Of a stretch of 64,000 nt of DNA, positions 1-10,603 are shown piece by piece. The stretch is taken from assembly GCA_033977485.1 (NCBI GenBank), contig CM066984.1:25751001-25815000 (forward strand), in the 5' to 3' direction. Position 1 is the stretch's first letter; each line of letters opens with the position of its first letter. The DNA comes from Hydrangea macrophylla (Eukaryota; Streptophyta; Magnoliopsida; Cornales; Hydrangeaceae). The position numbers and the translations under genes are program-made. The notes beneath the pieces are model-generated. The model did no database searches and was not told the DNA's origin. It was given only the letters and a program-made list of their open reading frames with translations.

Positions 1-458
1 AAATCCCCTAAGTGTTGGTAAGGGTCTTCATTTAGACGGCCATGGAATGATGGAAGTAGCGAGATGGTAGACGACTTTATCTCAAAGTGAGATGTCGTCG
101 CCTCCGGTAATTCGATACCGGCTTGTGGCGTGTAAGTAGTAGGAATAAAATAATTTATAAGTGGAGGTGGTGGCGGTATATTAAGATTGTTCATATTCGC
201 ACCATCATTTTGATTGTTATTGTTATTTCCACCGTCTGCCATTTTAATCGGTTCAATTTGAAAAGTTCGAGTTTTCCTTAACCGTTCACGGGTACTTTGA
301 ATTTCGGCCTCAAACAACGACGATGGAATCGAAGTTGATTCGTCGTCTTGCAACCTAGCTCTAGAAGCTTGGGTTGTGGACTTACCAGTTCTTAAGGTAC
401 GTTCAAGTTCAAGATCGAAAGATTTTAAATCTGGTTTATTTGAACGTGTACCCAACAT
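1..458 (-). CDS. gag: gag polyprotein, N-terminal part (Athila-like), runs off window
   Basis: An open frame of 152 codons on the minus strand starts at the ATG at 458-456 and is still open at base 1. It would encode the N-terminus of a structural capsid polyprotein that packages element RNA into particles. The start reads MLGTRSNK. A second in-frame Met (MADGG) at 242 is followed by an Asn-rich run and a Pro-rich stretch, then a segment ending SFHGRLNEDPYQHLGDF, the conserved start of the Ty3/gypsy gag core in which FxG..EDPxxHL is typical. I chose the upstream ATG because the frame between the two Met codons is clean. No stop or frameshift is visible. The assignment to Athila rests on this core and on the tRNA-Asp primer site. 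Full length cannot be judged. Confidence 0.75.
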   Translation of the reverse strand, partial: MLGTRSNKPDLKSFDLELERTLRTGKSTTQASRARLQDDESTSIPSSLFEAEIQSTRERLRKTRTFQIEPIKMADGGNNNNNQNDGANMNNLNIPPPPPLINYFIPTTYTPQAGIELPEATTSHFEIKSSTISLLPSFHGRLNEDPYQHLGD

Positions 459-917
459 AAACTAAAATAAAGAAAAAAGGAACTAAAAACAAAGACTGAC
501 TAAACAAAAGAAAAACAAACAAATAGCAGTCACGCAATTAAGATAACAAGCACTCAACTACTGTGATGCATGCAAATTATCCTGTAATGCAATGACCGCG
601 TCAAGCCCAGCGCCCCGGGTTTCCTAGCTAATGCAGTGCAATTAACCCTAAACTAATGCAAATAGTGCGTCACAGCGCCCTGACTTACAGTGGTTTAAAG
701 CAAATTTCAAAAGAAGCAATTTACTTAATTTTTATTTATTTTATTTTTGCGTAAGCTCCTTTGATGTAATTAGCTGCTCCACTCGGAAACGTTGACTACA
801 AAATAAAAGAACACGTTAGTAACTAAAAACAAAAACAGAAAATAAGAAAAATAAAAACTAATCTAATATTTACGAATTAACTAAACTACGATTATAAAAC
901 TAAGAGTAGTAATACAA

Positions 918-935
918 TCCCCGGCAACGGCGCCA
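918..935 (-). other. Primer-binding site, tRNA-Asp type
   Basis: On the minus strand the 18 bases TGGCGCCGTTGCCGGGGA match the complement of the 3' end of plant tRNA-Asp including CCA. It lies 8 bases inside the LTR end at 944. This fixes the orientation of element F and supports the Athila-type call. Confidence 0.88.
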
Positions 936-1835
936 AAAATTGATGTTGTCAGAATCAAGATATAAAAAGTATTCTTTACTTTTCCAAAGATTTGCAGTGT
1001 GGAAGTAAAGGTCGAACCCGCAGAGATTGATTACTACAGCAACTTAATTTTAAAACCTAAGTCTAATTAATTAGGAAAAATGGATTTTGATTTGGATTTA
1101 ATTAAACTAATAGCAATAAAAGTAATTCTAAACTATGAAAGCAATTAAAATTGTTTTAAATAATGTTTAAGGGAACCTAGGATTGTAAATCCACCACTAG
1201 CTTCATAATAGGAATATTTATGAATTACTTTAGCTTATTACATTGGATGATAATGGGGAATTGTAGCTACAAGCCCAATTCCTCCGACAAGAAGATAATC
1301 ATGGTTCAAGCACCAACATAATCCATCTTCGGGTAGCACGAATTATCTCACACTAAACTAGGGTTGTGATCTAATCCGTCTAACCTAGGCATGGACTATT
1401 CGGATACTTGATAGCACGAATCAATAAAGCACCATCACATGTAAACAATCTAAACAAGCACAGCAAGAATAGATCGTTGAGCACATCACAGTCAAAATAG
1501 ATCTAAGACAAGAATAAATTCTGAAAGCAATGATTTAATCAATGTAAGTACGATTTATTTATAAAAATCCTCTAAACATGTGACTGTCATCCATACATAA
1601 TAAAACTAAAATAAAAGCATAAATAAAACCGTATTACTCGTCTAGGGCTTCATTGAAACCCTAGATCTATGATCTAGCCGTCCATGGAAGTAGTAGATAG
1701 CAAGAGGTTGATGGAGGAGGCCATGGAAACCCTTGGTCTTCTTCTTCTTCTCCTTGCTTCCCTCCCTTCAATGGCTGGAAGTATGTGTGTATAATGTGTA
1801 TGTATGGGTGTGTAACCCTTAAATTGAAGTAAAAT

Positions 1836-1848
1836 AGAGTATATATAG
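1836..1848 (-). promoter_or_regulatory. TATA box of element F LTR
   Basis: The minus strand reads CTATATATACTC here, a good TATA box about 450 bp into the LTR, in the correct orientation for genomic RNA synthesis. The position marks the approximate U3/R boundary. Confidence 0.55.
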
Positions 1849-1987
1849 ATTTACAACAAGTTTTGGAAGCCTTTACAACTCGAAACGGACTGAAACTGAT
1901 GTAATTTACAATCTGGACGTCATTCTGCAGTTTCGTTTGCACAGGAGTCTTCAGTATACTGAAATACGCAACTATGGTTTTTACCCA

Positions 1988-2128
1988 TATCGCGCGAGCG
2001 GGTCGCGCGAGCGCGACAATTGGGCCTTCGCGCGCGCGGATCGCGCGAGCGATTCTGGGTTCTCGCGCGAGCGGATCGCGCGAGCGATTTTCTGGTTTTC
2101 GCGGGCGCGGGTCGCGCGCGCGACTTGG
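1988..2128. repeat. GC-rich palindrome cluster in LTR U3
   Basis: Repeated units built on TCGCGCGAGCG occur at least five times with variants in about 140 bp; TCGCGCGA is itself palindromic. Base composition is strikingly GC-rich against an AT-rich LTR, and CpG density is high. The cluster lies about 140 to 290 bp upstream of the TATA box on the minus strand. Compare the palindrome clusters in the LTRs of A, B, C and E. Confidence 0.75.
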
Positions 2129-2301
2129 CTTTTTCAGCTTCTTTCTTTCTAACTTTTCACCCTGTTTAGCCTGATATACTTGATTTCTTCCAAAACCTGT
2201 CAGAAAATAGAAAACGAAGTAAAAATATACAAAAACAAGATAAAAAGGTACTAACAAATGCTCGTTAAGGCGTATAAATAGGATTAGTTCTCTCCCGATC
2301 A

Positions 2302-4177
2302 GTTAATACTAGGATGTTTAACATAATGGACTATAACATATCTTCATGGTTTGAAGTTTGTTATGATTAAGTTTCATGAAGTTCTTCCATACTTCTTTGA
2401 AACTTACAAATATGAATATATTTAGTCTCCAATGACCATCAAAAGGTAGGAGAATTAGCTTTAGACAAACCTAATCCCATGGCTTATTTGTCTAAAGTTA
2501 ATAGGAATAAAGTGAATTAACCCAATGAGCAGTGAGTTCATAATCTGTTTTTGATCATGGATTTTTAACCGAACATTTAACCTTTGGAATGGAATGAAAC
2601 CAACGGGAAAGTGTTTAAAACGTAAAGTTCTACAACTGTAATTTTTGTTTTAAGGTAATTTCATGTTTTGGGTGGTTTGATCAAGGGTTTTGTTGAGCAA
2701 CCATAATCTGTCCAAAAATTCAGAACAGTAAGTCCATTTTGAAATTAATAAATCAGAACCTTAATAGAGTTTCCCGAGTCTCTAATAATTTTTTCTAAGT
2801 ACTTTAATGTGTTAGGAAGATACCATAAAAATATCTAAGTGTTTCTCATTTTTTTACTATTTTTAGAAAATCGTACAAGATCTCTGGATAGAGAGTTGCA
2901 GATTCCTGAGCAATGTCTAGTGTTTTCCATATTCCTAGAGATCCAACCATTCAACCTTGATTTTATTTTTGGATTATAAACTAGACTCACAGAGGCACAA
3001 CATATCCAAAAATCATTAAGATCCAACCGTTGGAAGTATGGTTTTTCTACTTTTCAAAACCTGGTCTGCTCTCTGTAATTTGGAAAAACTGTTACTGTTT
3101 TCGTCTAATCTTGTTTTAACTTAGATGGTCTCCTAATGCCTTAGGACCCAAATCATGTCTTGAATAATGATAATTTAGTTTAAATCCAGAGGCTAAGTGG
3201 TCCAAGTTAGTGAATAATTCATAGCTTGTCCTTATACATGTTCACGCATTCATTCATACATGTTAATATTCATAAGTAGGATTTATCTCTTGTCTAAGTT
3301 GTATCCAATTGAACATGACTTAGGGTTCCTTATGATCATGTTAGGGCTATGGCATCTCTATATGGACATTGTATTGGCTCCTAGTCAAGACTTGCATATC
3401 TATAGAGATGATATGATTCCAACTAATTAAAAGGAATTCATAGTTTTGTTCAATTCCCTTCCATTTGATAGATTTAAGCTATAGACTTAGGATTAATTAT
3501 TTTTTTTTTTTATATTATATCTTGTTTAAAGCATGTGGACTAACCCTTTGTTTTGTAGCGCGTTTGAGGTACAATTTCTCAATCCTTCCCCAGTTTAATT
3601 CATTTCTTTGATTTTATTGATTGTTCGACTCCATGTGCGACATCTTAGACTAGGTTTTTCCTTATGTGTATATATGAATTAGAGACCTTTTCTTAGGTTT
3701 TATTTTGTTCTTGCATGCATTGCACGTTTAATATTCGCGGCCGAATCCCGGGTAAGTTCTCTAGTTCCCTGTTTGCATATCATATTGCTTGCTACTTGAA
3801 TTATATGGTTTTTGAATGATATTTTATCACTTGCGATCTTACACCCTTTAGACATGCTTTTGTAACGTATATTTATACATATTTATTAGTTGAGGGCACA
3901 TTTAAATTAATAATTCAATCAAAAGGATGTTAAGTAGAGGCCTATCGCGAGATAGGAAGAAAAGGGGTGTTTTAGTCCGATGGGCTCCTTCCCTTCTCAT
4001 TCCATAATCCCCGGACCTAGATAATCTCTGGTTTCTAAAAAGATCAGTTTGCTTTAAAAATGGTTTCTTAATTTTCCTTTGAAAAATTAAGTGGCGACTC
4101 ATTGTTTTGTTTTTTTTTTTTAAATTAAAAAAGATTTTAAAAGAAAAGCTGTGGGTAAGAAAAATGTGATATCCACA
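2302..4177 (+). repeat. B-family (Tat/Ogre-like) LTR, 3' portion, truncated by element F
   Basis: The sequence aligns to the LTRs at 40382-43032 and 57948-60599 from about their position 41315 onward, and ends ATATCCACA like them. It carries roughly 160 bp not present in those copies (around 3240-3460), so it is a different subfamily. The left part is split off by element F and lies outside the window. What follows at 4178 is chromovirus pol, so this LTR is either a solo LTR or the 3' LTR of an element inserted into C; the first bases after it (ATGAC) would be the target-site copy. Confidence 0.8.
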
Positions 4178-5581
4178 ATGACCTATTAGACCAGTTACAA
4201 GGATCCAGGATCTTTTCAAAGATCGATTTATGTTTGCAATATCACCAGTTGTTAGTGCGACCAGAGGATGTGTCGAATACTGCATTCAGGACAAGATACG
4301 GGCATTAAGAGTTTCTAGTTATGCCTTTTGGATTGACGAACGCACCAGCGGTATTCATAGACTTAATAAAAAGAGTATTCAGACCATATCTGGATAAATT
4401 CATTATAGTATTCATCGATGATATTTTAATCTACTCAAGGACAGAAGAAGATTACCAAGACCACTTGTAGATTGCTTTACAGACACTTCAAGATAATAAG
4501 TTGTATACAAAGTTTAGCAAGTGCAAATTCTGGCTACGGGAAGTCAAATTCTTGGGACATGTTATATCTCAAGATGGTATTTCAGTAGACTCGTCTAAGA
4601 TCGATGTAGTCTTAAGCTGGAATAGACCAACTAATGCTACAGAGTTAGAAGTTTCCTCGGTTTAGCAGGATATTACAGAAGATTTGTAGAAGAATTTGTC
4701 AGACCTTTGACAAATTTGACAAGGAAGGAAATAAAGTATGAATGGACAGACAAGCATGAGAGTGCATTCCTAGAGTTAAAAGAAAGATTGACTTCTGCAC
4801 CGGTACTTGCGATACCTAAGAGTAGAGAAAGGTATGTGATCTATAGTGATACATCGCACCAAGGACTTGGTTGTGTGCTTATGCAGGACGGTAATGTCAT
4901 TGTAATGGATCAAGACAGTTGAAAGTACATGAGAAGAATTATCTAACTCATGATCTGGAATTAGCAGCAATAGTGTTTGCATTAAAGATTTGGTGACACT
5001 ATCTCTATAGAGAGAAGTTTGATCTATTTTCCGATCATAAGAGTTTGAAGTATTTGTTCTCTCAGAAGGAGTTGAACATGCAACAATGAAGATGGATGGA
5101 GTTACTCAAGAACTATGACTTTTCATTATAAGTAAAGCGAATGTTGTGGCAGATGCTTTGAGTCATAAACCTCGACTAGTAATCACTGTATTACTAATTC
5201 GAGAATGGAGAGCATTAGAAGTGTTAGCTGAATTCAAGCTTCAGCCAGTGGAACCAATGGAAAGACTACATTTTGGATGTCTTATGATACAACCGACGTT
5301 GATCAGCCGTATCATAGCAGCTCAATAGACGACGGAAGATTTGAAGTTATGGTTCGCCAAGATGTCAGCCAAAAAGCTAGAGATCTGGAGTGTTAGTACA
5401 GAGGGAGCCTTATGATATAAAAGTAGACTATGTGTACCTGACGAAGAAAATCTCTGAAAAGAAATATTAGATGAAGCACATAAGTTACAGATGACTATTC
5501 ATCCGGGAGGTATGAAGATGTACTAGGATTTGAAGATGAATTTTTGGTGGGAAGGAATGAAGAGAGAAATAGCGGAGTATG
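4178..5581 (+). pseudogene. pol: pol fragment of element C: reverse transcriptase, RNase H, start of integrase
   Basis: Degenerate plus-strand pol. Recognisable in order: RT palm with SKIDL (about 4214), [10 protein letters not shown] (about 4320) and the catalytic FIDD at 4411-4422; then LGHVIS, the RNase H region (YSDTSHQGLGCVLMQ near 4843), and the start of the integrase H2C2 finger up to EYV at 5581, where element A splits it. These enzymes would copy the RNA genome into cDNA and insert it. In-frame stops include several that fit CAG to TAG (4468, 5522) or CGA to TGA (4994, 5087), and there is at least one frameshift near 4650. It cannot make a functional protein. Confidence 0.85.
5577..5581. 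repeat. Target-site duplication of element A, left copy
   Basis: GTATG immediately left of element A, repeated exactly at 26629-26633 to its right. Removing A plus one copy restores the integrase reading frame of element C across the junction (EYV then SQCLTCKQ). Confidence 0.95.
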
Positions 5582-6146
5582 TGTAGACACCCAATTTTGA
5601 CCACACTGATAGGATTTAGGGTGGACAACGTCTTGGAGGATTCGATGATGAAAAGTACCCCGTGGAAGGTACTGGATTCCACACAATCAGAAGATCGGAC
5701 TTCGGAAAGTGACTTCAAGCTCAGAAAAGCCCTTTTCCATGGATAAATCCCGGTTTTGTCAAAATCATCTCTCAGAATTCATATTCTCTCAGGGTTATAT
5801 GAACATTAAGTGTTCTAAACGCAGTATTCTAGGTATCCAGAGATTCAATTTTAAAGAAAAGTTCGAAATCGACGCACATTTGAAAGCAATTTTGGAAAAG
5901 ACGTCATTTGATTTCAAAAAGACGACGAAAGTTCCGGAGGACTTCCGGACTTCAATTGGACTTCAATTCTCATTATAAAACCTCTGGAAATATTTTTATA
6001 TTGAAATTCAACCTGACAGCTTTCCAACGGTACGTAAACGGACGATTTCGGACACCAAAAAGCATTTTTACAAAAATCTGGAAAAGCAGTGCACGTGATT
6101 TTTGAAACAGGGCTTGTGGGTGACCAGAGGGACCCAAATAGTAAAT

Positions 6147-6189
6147 GGCGGTTTTGGGTATGGGGGTGGCGGGTCCCACCATAACCGCC
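6147..6189. promoter_or_regulatory. U3 inverted repeat shared with the antisense gene's upstream region
   Basis: GGCGGTT at 6147-6153 and AACCGCC at 6183-6189 form an inverted repeat about 180 bp upstream of the TATA box. The 17 bases AATAGTAAATGGCGGTT (6137-6153) recur exactly on the minus strand at 20727-20711, upstream of the antisense PMD gene and in the same orientation relative to transcription. The same element is at 23700-23742 in the 3' LTR. A protein-binding or structural role is inference. Confidence 0.65.
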
Positions 6190-6367
6190 ACTTCCATTTG
6201 TGTCCTCCACGGAGCTTTTTGAGTTCCAGACCCTTCTAGAAGCTTCCCACTGCGAGGAAATTGCCTGGAAATTGCGTTTAGGCTCCGAAATGGCCATTTT
6301 AACCCTCTTTTAAGCTCTAAAAATCCTGTTTTAACCCTGAAACTTAAGAGCTAAGTCTTCAAAACTC

Positions 6368-6375
6368 TATATAAG
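6368..6375 (+). promoter_or_regulatory. TATA box of 5' LTR of element A
   Basis: TATATAAG in CTCTATATAAGATCTC is a strong plant TATA box about 790 bp into the LTR. Transcription of the genomic RNA probably starts near 6400. The identical sequence is at 23921-23928 in the 3' LTR. Confidence 0.75.
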
Positions 6376-8534
6376 ATCTCATACATCTCATATGAGATCA
6401 CATCTTAACACACTAGACACTTGGAAGAGATACACTTGAATATACTTGGAGATACAAACACACATAGAAGCACATACAAGAGAGATAAGTATACTTTGAA
6501 TATACTTTCAATTTAGGTGAATTCTAGAGAGAGAAAATTATGAATTGAATTTAGATTAACTTAGGCTAATTAGACCACAATTTGAACATCAATTGCCTCC
6601 CTCAACTTCCATGGATGAGTGCTTGAAGAACACTTGAATAACACTTGAAGAAGAAGATCTTCAAATCAATTTTGGTCTTGTAATTGAGAATCCTCCAAGA
6701 GGTAAACACTATAGTTCATCTATAATTCCTACTTTGTATATATAGATCTATAAGATTTGGATCTAACTTAGTTCTATTTCTACTTATTAGAACACTCATC
6801 TTCTTCCTCTCATGTTCTTCACACACTCACATAGTTAGATCCAAATCTCTTTGATTTTTATTGATAATTTACAATTAGAGATTGTTTTTCACTTTGATTT
6901 TCAATTTTGGTTTCATTCTTCAATTTTAGTTTAGATTCATGCATACATGATTATATATATATACATATATCTATTTTGAATTCCATGATGGTTTGGAAAT
7001 ATGATCTATGAGAAGGATGATTTCTATGTTCATACCTATCTCTTGATTATTCCTATTACCTAGAATTCCTATTGAATTTCATCTCCAACATGATATTTAT
7101 AAGTCCCTTTGATCCTTGATCTAAAAGTTCTTCATAGAACTTGAGGGCTAAATTGATTGGGAATCATGATAATTAAGTTGATCTATGAGTTTGATCTCTC
7201 TAATAAGCTTCAACTATCACTAAAATGTTTTCCTCACACTTTAAAATGAACTAGATAAAAAATTCAGCAAAGCAGATTGGTTTTGTCCATTAGATTTGGT
7301 CCATCAAAACCCATAGTTTGATGGATTTCAAATTTTCTGGGTAAACTTTGATGAATTAGCTTTCATCCGGTCCGTTTTGAGAGCTTTTAGGATTCATATA
7401 CTATTTTTAGAAATTGTTGAGAAATCGGTTGACAGATTTGAACATCGTCTCTTTGTGCTTGAATTTCAGAAAATCTATAATAGTTATCGACGTTCCGCTT
7501 TTTGGGGATGATTCCTAACTCATATATCTATATGCCGATGTAAAATCGTGAGCATACGATCGAGTTAGGATCGTTTTCTAAGCGTTTAAAGTTGATACAA
7601 CTATTCTGGAATTTTCTAAGTTTAATTACAAATATGATTATGTATACAAAATGGTCACACCTTGATCACTCAACAACAATTGATGAATAAAACTTGGTTT
7701 AGAAATCACCTAGGATAAATGGATGAGAGATCAAAAGCTTAAATCAACTTGGTTAACATGATTCATGAACTTCTATTATACTTCTATTATGTTTTGCATT
7801 CATTTGTCAAATGATACCAAATTTCCAGAATAACAGAGTCTGTTTAAAACACTTTTTCAGAAACCTTGTGATTACAGAATGTCCATGGGTTTATTTTTAT
7901 CATATACTACAATGAAATAGCTTTCTTTTGACACCAAATAGAGCTTCATATGATTTTTGTAGATTTAATTATGATTTTTACAAGAACAGTGGACAGTCCT
8001 GATCCACTGTTCCCAAAACATTTATTTCTCAAACAATAAAATTGATATTGAGGTCCCACTTTTTGGAGAAGTTCCCTAAGACATGTATCTAACTTTCTGT
8101 AAAAGGGTTTTTATCCAGCTCATGTTTAAGACCACTTTTGATAGGATTCATTAGAGGTTGCTGAATCTGGAAATTTGATTGATGACATGTTTTCTTTGTT
8201 TATCATGCATATCATTTGTTTGCTTGTATTTTTGCAATGCTTTGGGTATTCTTTGGTGTCTTAGTGCAGAGAATTAAGTGCCTCGGACCCGGACTTCGAT
8301 TTGTGGTTTGCCTCGTCTACATGTGGCTTAGTGCCCATGTATCATGTACTATCTCTATCCTTTCTCTTAGAATTTTTCTAGGTTTACAACTTTGATTTCA
8401 ACGACACATTTCCTTTAGGATAAGTCTCCGTTTATATGATTATTTGTTAGAGACATCTTATCTAGGATTGTTGCATGATTGCATTGCACGTTTACATTCT
8501 TTTTGCTTTCGCGACTCCGCTTGAGTCAACCAAT

Positions 8535-8540
8535 GTAAGT
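8535..8540 (+). other. Conserved splice-donor-like GTAAGT in U5
   Basis: GTAAGT is followed by CTTCTCGTTCCCTTTGCATA. The B-family LTRs have GTAAGT in the matching place (42610-42615) with a related downstream sequence, and GCATTGCACGTTTA-like sequence lies shortly upstream in both. It may be a donor used by the genomic transcript, or only a conserved non-coding block. Confidence 0.35.
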
Positions 8541-9076
8541 CTTCTCGTTCCCTTTGCATATCATGACATGTTTACTTTATTTGCATCGGTCCCGGGCGGG
8601 ACTAGCCACTGTGAGTATACTTCTCCCTTGTATTGCATGAGCATCCGCTTTCTACTTGATTTAGTCTCTTGAAATGATTTTCATTAGATGTTTCTTTTTG
8701 CCATGTATATATCTATCTAGTATGTTTGAGGAAACAACATCTATTATGAATTAATAACAAGGATATTTGAATCAAGGCCTACCATTCGGTAGGGCGAGGA
8801 GGGGGTGCTTTAGTCCTGCTTGGGCTCCTTCCCCTCTCGTACCAAGACCCCCGAACCTTGTTTCTGGTAATGAAGGGCGAGTAACCTTATTCAATTTTGG
8901 GCGAGTCAAACTTGGGTTTCCTAATTCCCGATAAAAATTAGGTGGCGACTCTTTGTCTCTAGGATCGCGTGAGGAAGTCCTAGTTTTCCCTGAAGTGTGC
9001 TCCTTGGGATCCGTCCCGGGACACTATCGAGGGAGAGCGCCAGGACCTCCTCCTCCATTCGCGACGGTCCACAATC

Positions 9077-9094
9077 TGGCGACTCCACTGGGGA
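9077..9094 (+). other. Primer-binding site, tRNA-Arg type (element A)
   Basis: TGGCGACTCCACTGGGGA starts 3 bases after the 5' LTR. It matches the complement of the 3' end of a plant tRNA-Arg (GAGTCGCCA end), as known for Tat/Ogre elements. Minus-strand cDNA synthesis would start here. Confidence 0.85.
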
Positions 9095-10603
9095 TTTGAA
9101 CATGAAACCGATGGTTTCTTGTTCTTCGAGGGTTTGACTTGAGCCAAAGAATATCCTTGTTATTAATTCAATAATCATGTTATTTCTGCCTGCATTTGCA
9201 CTTGCATTGTTCTTTCACCGCGACTGCTTGAGATCATTGCCTTGAAGATAGAGGGCCCTCTTTCCTCTATTTGTCAAGAGTTTTGGTAGCATGTAGTCAC
9301 CGTTAGCCTTGTACCGCGTGCGGTATATAGAGCCCATGTGTGAACGGCACGCCCTCGGGGAGGCGGTCAACCACACCGTTGAGCTTGCTAATGGACCCTT
9401 TATGAGACTAAAACCCGGCCTTTGCATATAGTTTCTATAGAACCCTTCAAATAGGATCTTGATTATCATCTTTGATTAGGACAATGTGATGAATTATTTG
9501 CGCTTGCCCGTAAGGGATTATGTGGATGATGAGGACGTGTATGCGAAGGCATCATCAAACCTTGTATGGTGGATTCCTCTAGGATAGTATGGTCTTTATC
9601 CGAACATCCAATCATTATTTGAGGACAATTTTGAAAATTTTTGAAATTATAAGCACTTCTTTGAAAAACCCCAAGTCTTTCGAAAATTCCAAGAATATCC
9701 CTTTTGAAAATTTGCTTTGAGATTCACTTTCACAAAATCTTTCCAAAATTCTCCTTAGATTTTAGAGAATTTCAAAATTCCTATTTCCAGAAATCATGAT
9801 CACACTTTGATGATTCAATTTCAAATTCTCCTAGATTTTAGAGAATTTCAAAAAAAAAAAAAATTTTTACTTTGGTCTTCAAGAAATCATGATGATTCAA
9901 TTTCAAAATCTTCCTCTCAGATCTTAGAATTTCAAAATTCCCACCTCAATTTTTAAGAATCATGATTTCTCACCACAAGCATTGATGGTTCAAAAATTCT
10001 TTTGAAAATTACAAATCTCCCCATCTCTTTCAAAGATTTTCATGAAAAATTTCAATTTTGAAAACCTGAACCATCAAGAATTTCAAAACTCAAAATCCTT
10101 GGATAATGATTGGATTAGTAGGGTGATTAGCATACTCAAGGAATCCTATGTGCTTATGTGTTGATATGCTAGGTCTAAGCTAGATTAAGGTGCATTGCAT
10201 TTAGATTAGATTGCATTTCATCTGCATTGCATGCACTACACGAGCATTGCATATACGACTCACGAGTGCGACGCCTCTAATATACTTTCAAAAGAAAAGA
10301 TTTGTTTTCCTCAGAATTTTGAAAGCTTGAAAAGATTTCTTTTGATTTTAAGAAAAATGTTTTTGAAAAAGGAAATGATTTTCCATTTATGATTTCCATC
10401 TTTGTAAATCCACCTTCTTATATCATTCTTTGAAAAATTCTTTTGCAATAAAGATACCTGATTATTTGAAAATCCCTAAATAAACCAGATAAGAAAAGAT
10501 AGGACCGAAAAGTTGTACTCCTTTCTGGGTCAGAGCTCCGAACAGCCGTTTGATCAGATCAGGGTTAGAAGAAGGAACAGCCGAGTCGACTAGGGTTGAA
10601 GAT
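9095..10603 (+). other. Untranslated leader of element A
   Basis: About 1.5 kb between PBS and gag. It is AT-rich, with runs of poly-A/T and repeated AAATTTC/GAAAATTT-type words, and TGCATTGCAT-like repeats near 10190-10260. Small open frames here have no protein-like pattern. A packaging signal is expected in such leaders but I cannot locate one. Confidence 0.6.

Larger units (their letters stand above)
1..2301 (-). mobile_element. Athila-like Ty3/gypsy retrotransposon (element F), 5' end only
   Basis: Read on the minus strand, this is the 5' end of an LTR retrotransposon that continues off the left edge: LTR (2301 to 944), tRNA-Asp-type primer-binding site (935 to 918), leader of about 460 bp without an open frame, then the start of gag (458 to 1). 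The tRNA-Asp primer site and the gag start are typical of the Athila lineage. It interrupts a B-family LTR: sequence right of 2301 resumes the alignment with 41315 onward. Its orientation is opposite to every other element in the window. The second LTR and the TSD partner lie outside. Confidence 0.85.
944..2301 (-). repeat. 5' LTR of element F (1358 bp)
   Basis: On the minus strand the LTR begins TGATCGGGAG at 2301 and ends GACAACA at 944, so it has the canonical TG...CA termini, followed by the primer-binding site. U3 would run from 2301 to about 1820 and contains a GC-rich palindrome cluster upstream of the TATA box. Several small open frames on both strands across 1667-2257 arise from this GC-rich stretch and look non-coding. 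The other LTR is outside the window, so insertion age cannot be estimated. Confidence 0.82.
5582..9073 (+). repeat. 5' LTR of element A (3492 bp)
   Basis: Starts TGTAGACACC and ends GGTCCACA. U3 is about 800 bp and carries an inverted repeat (6147-6189) and a TATA box (6368). R plus U5 is about 2.7 kb, unusually long. The last 350 bp include a stretch conserved with the B family (about 8750-8950: TGCTTTAGTCC, GGGCTCCTTCCC, CCCCGAACCT) and a PBS-like TGGCGACTC at 8943-8951. Small open frames inside (5709-6297, 8475-8672, 8921-9178) recur identically in the other LTR and show no protein-like features. Confidence 0.95.

Noticed and set aside
1667..2257. 196-codon minus-strand frame rich in Arg/Ala
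   Set aside because: Created by the GC-rich palindrome cluster of the LTR; biased composition and no start context or homology-like motifs.
5709..6297. Open frames on both strands in U3 of the LTRs of A (repeated at 23262-23850)
   Set aside because: They lie upstream of the TATA box in LTR sequence, occur identically in both LTRs because the LTRs are identical, and show no domain or protein-like pattern.
10550..10603. Extension of gag-pol upstream to 10550
   Set aside because: That start is TTG, not ATG; the first in-frame ATG is at 10604, and the matching start in B (44330) is also an ATG at the same place.
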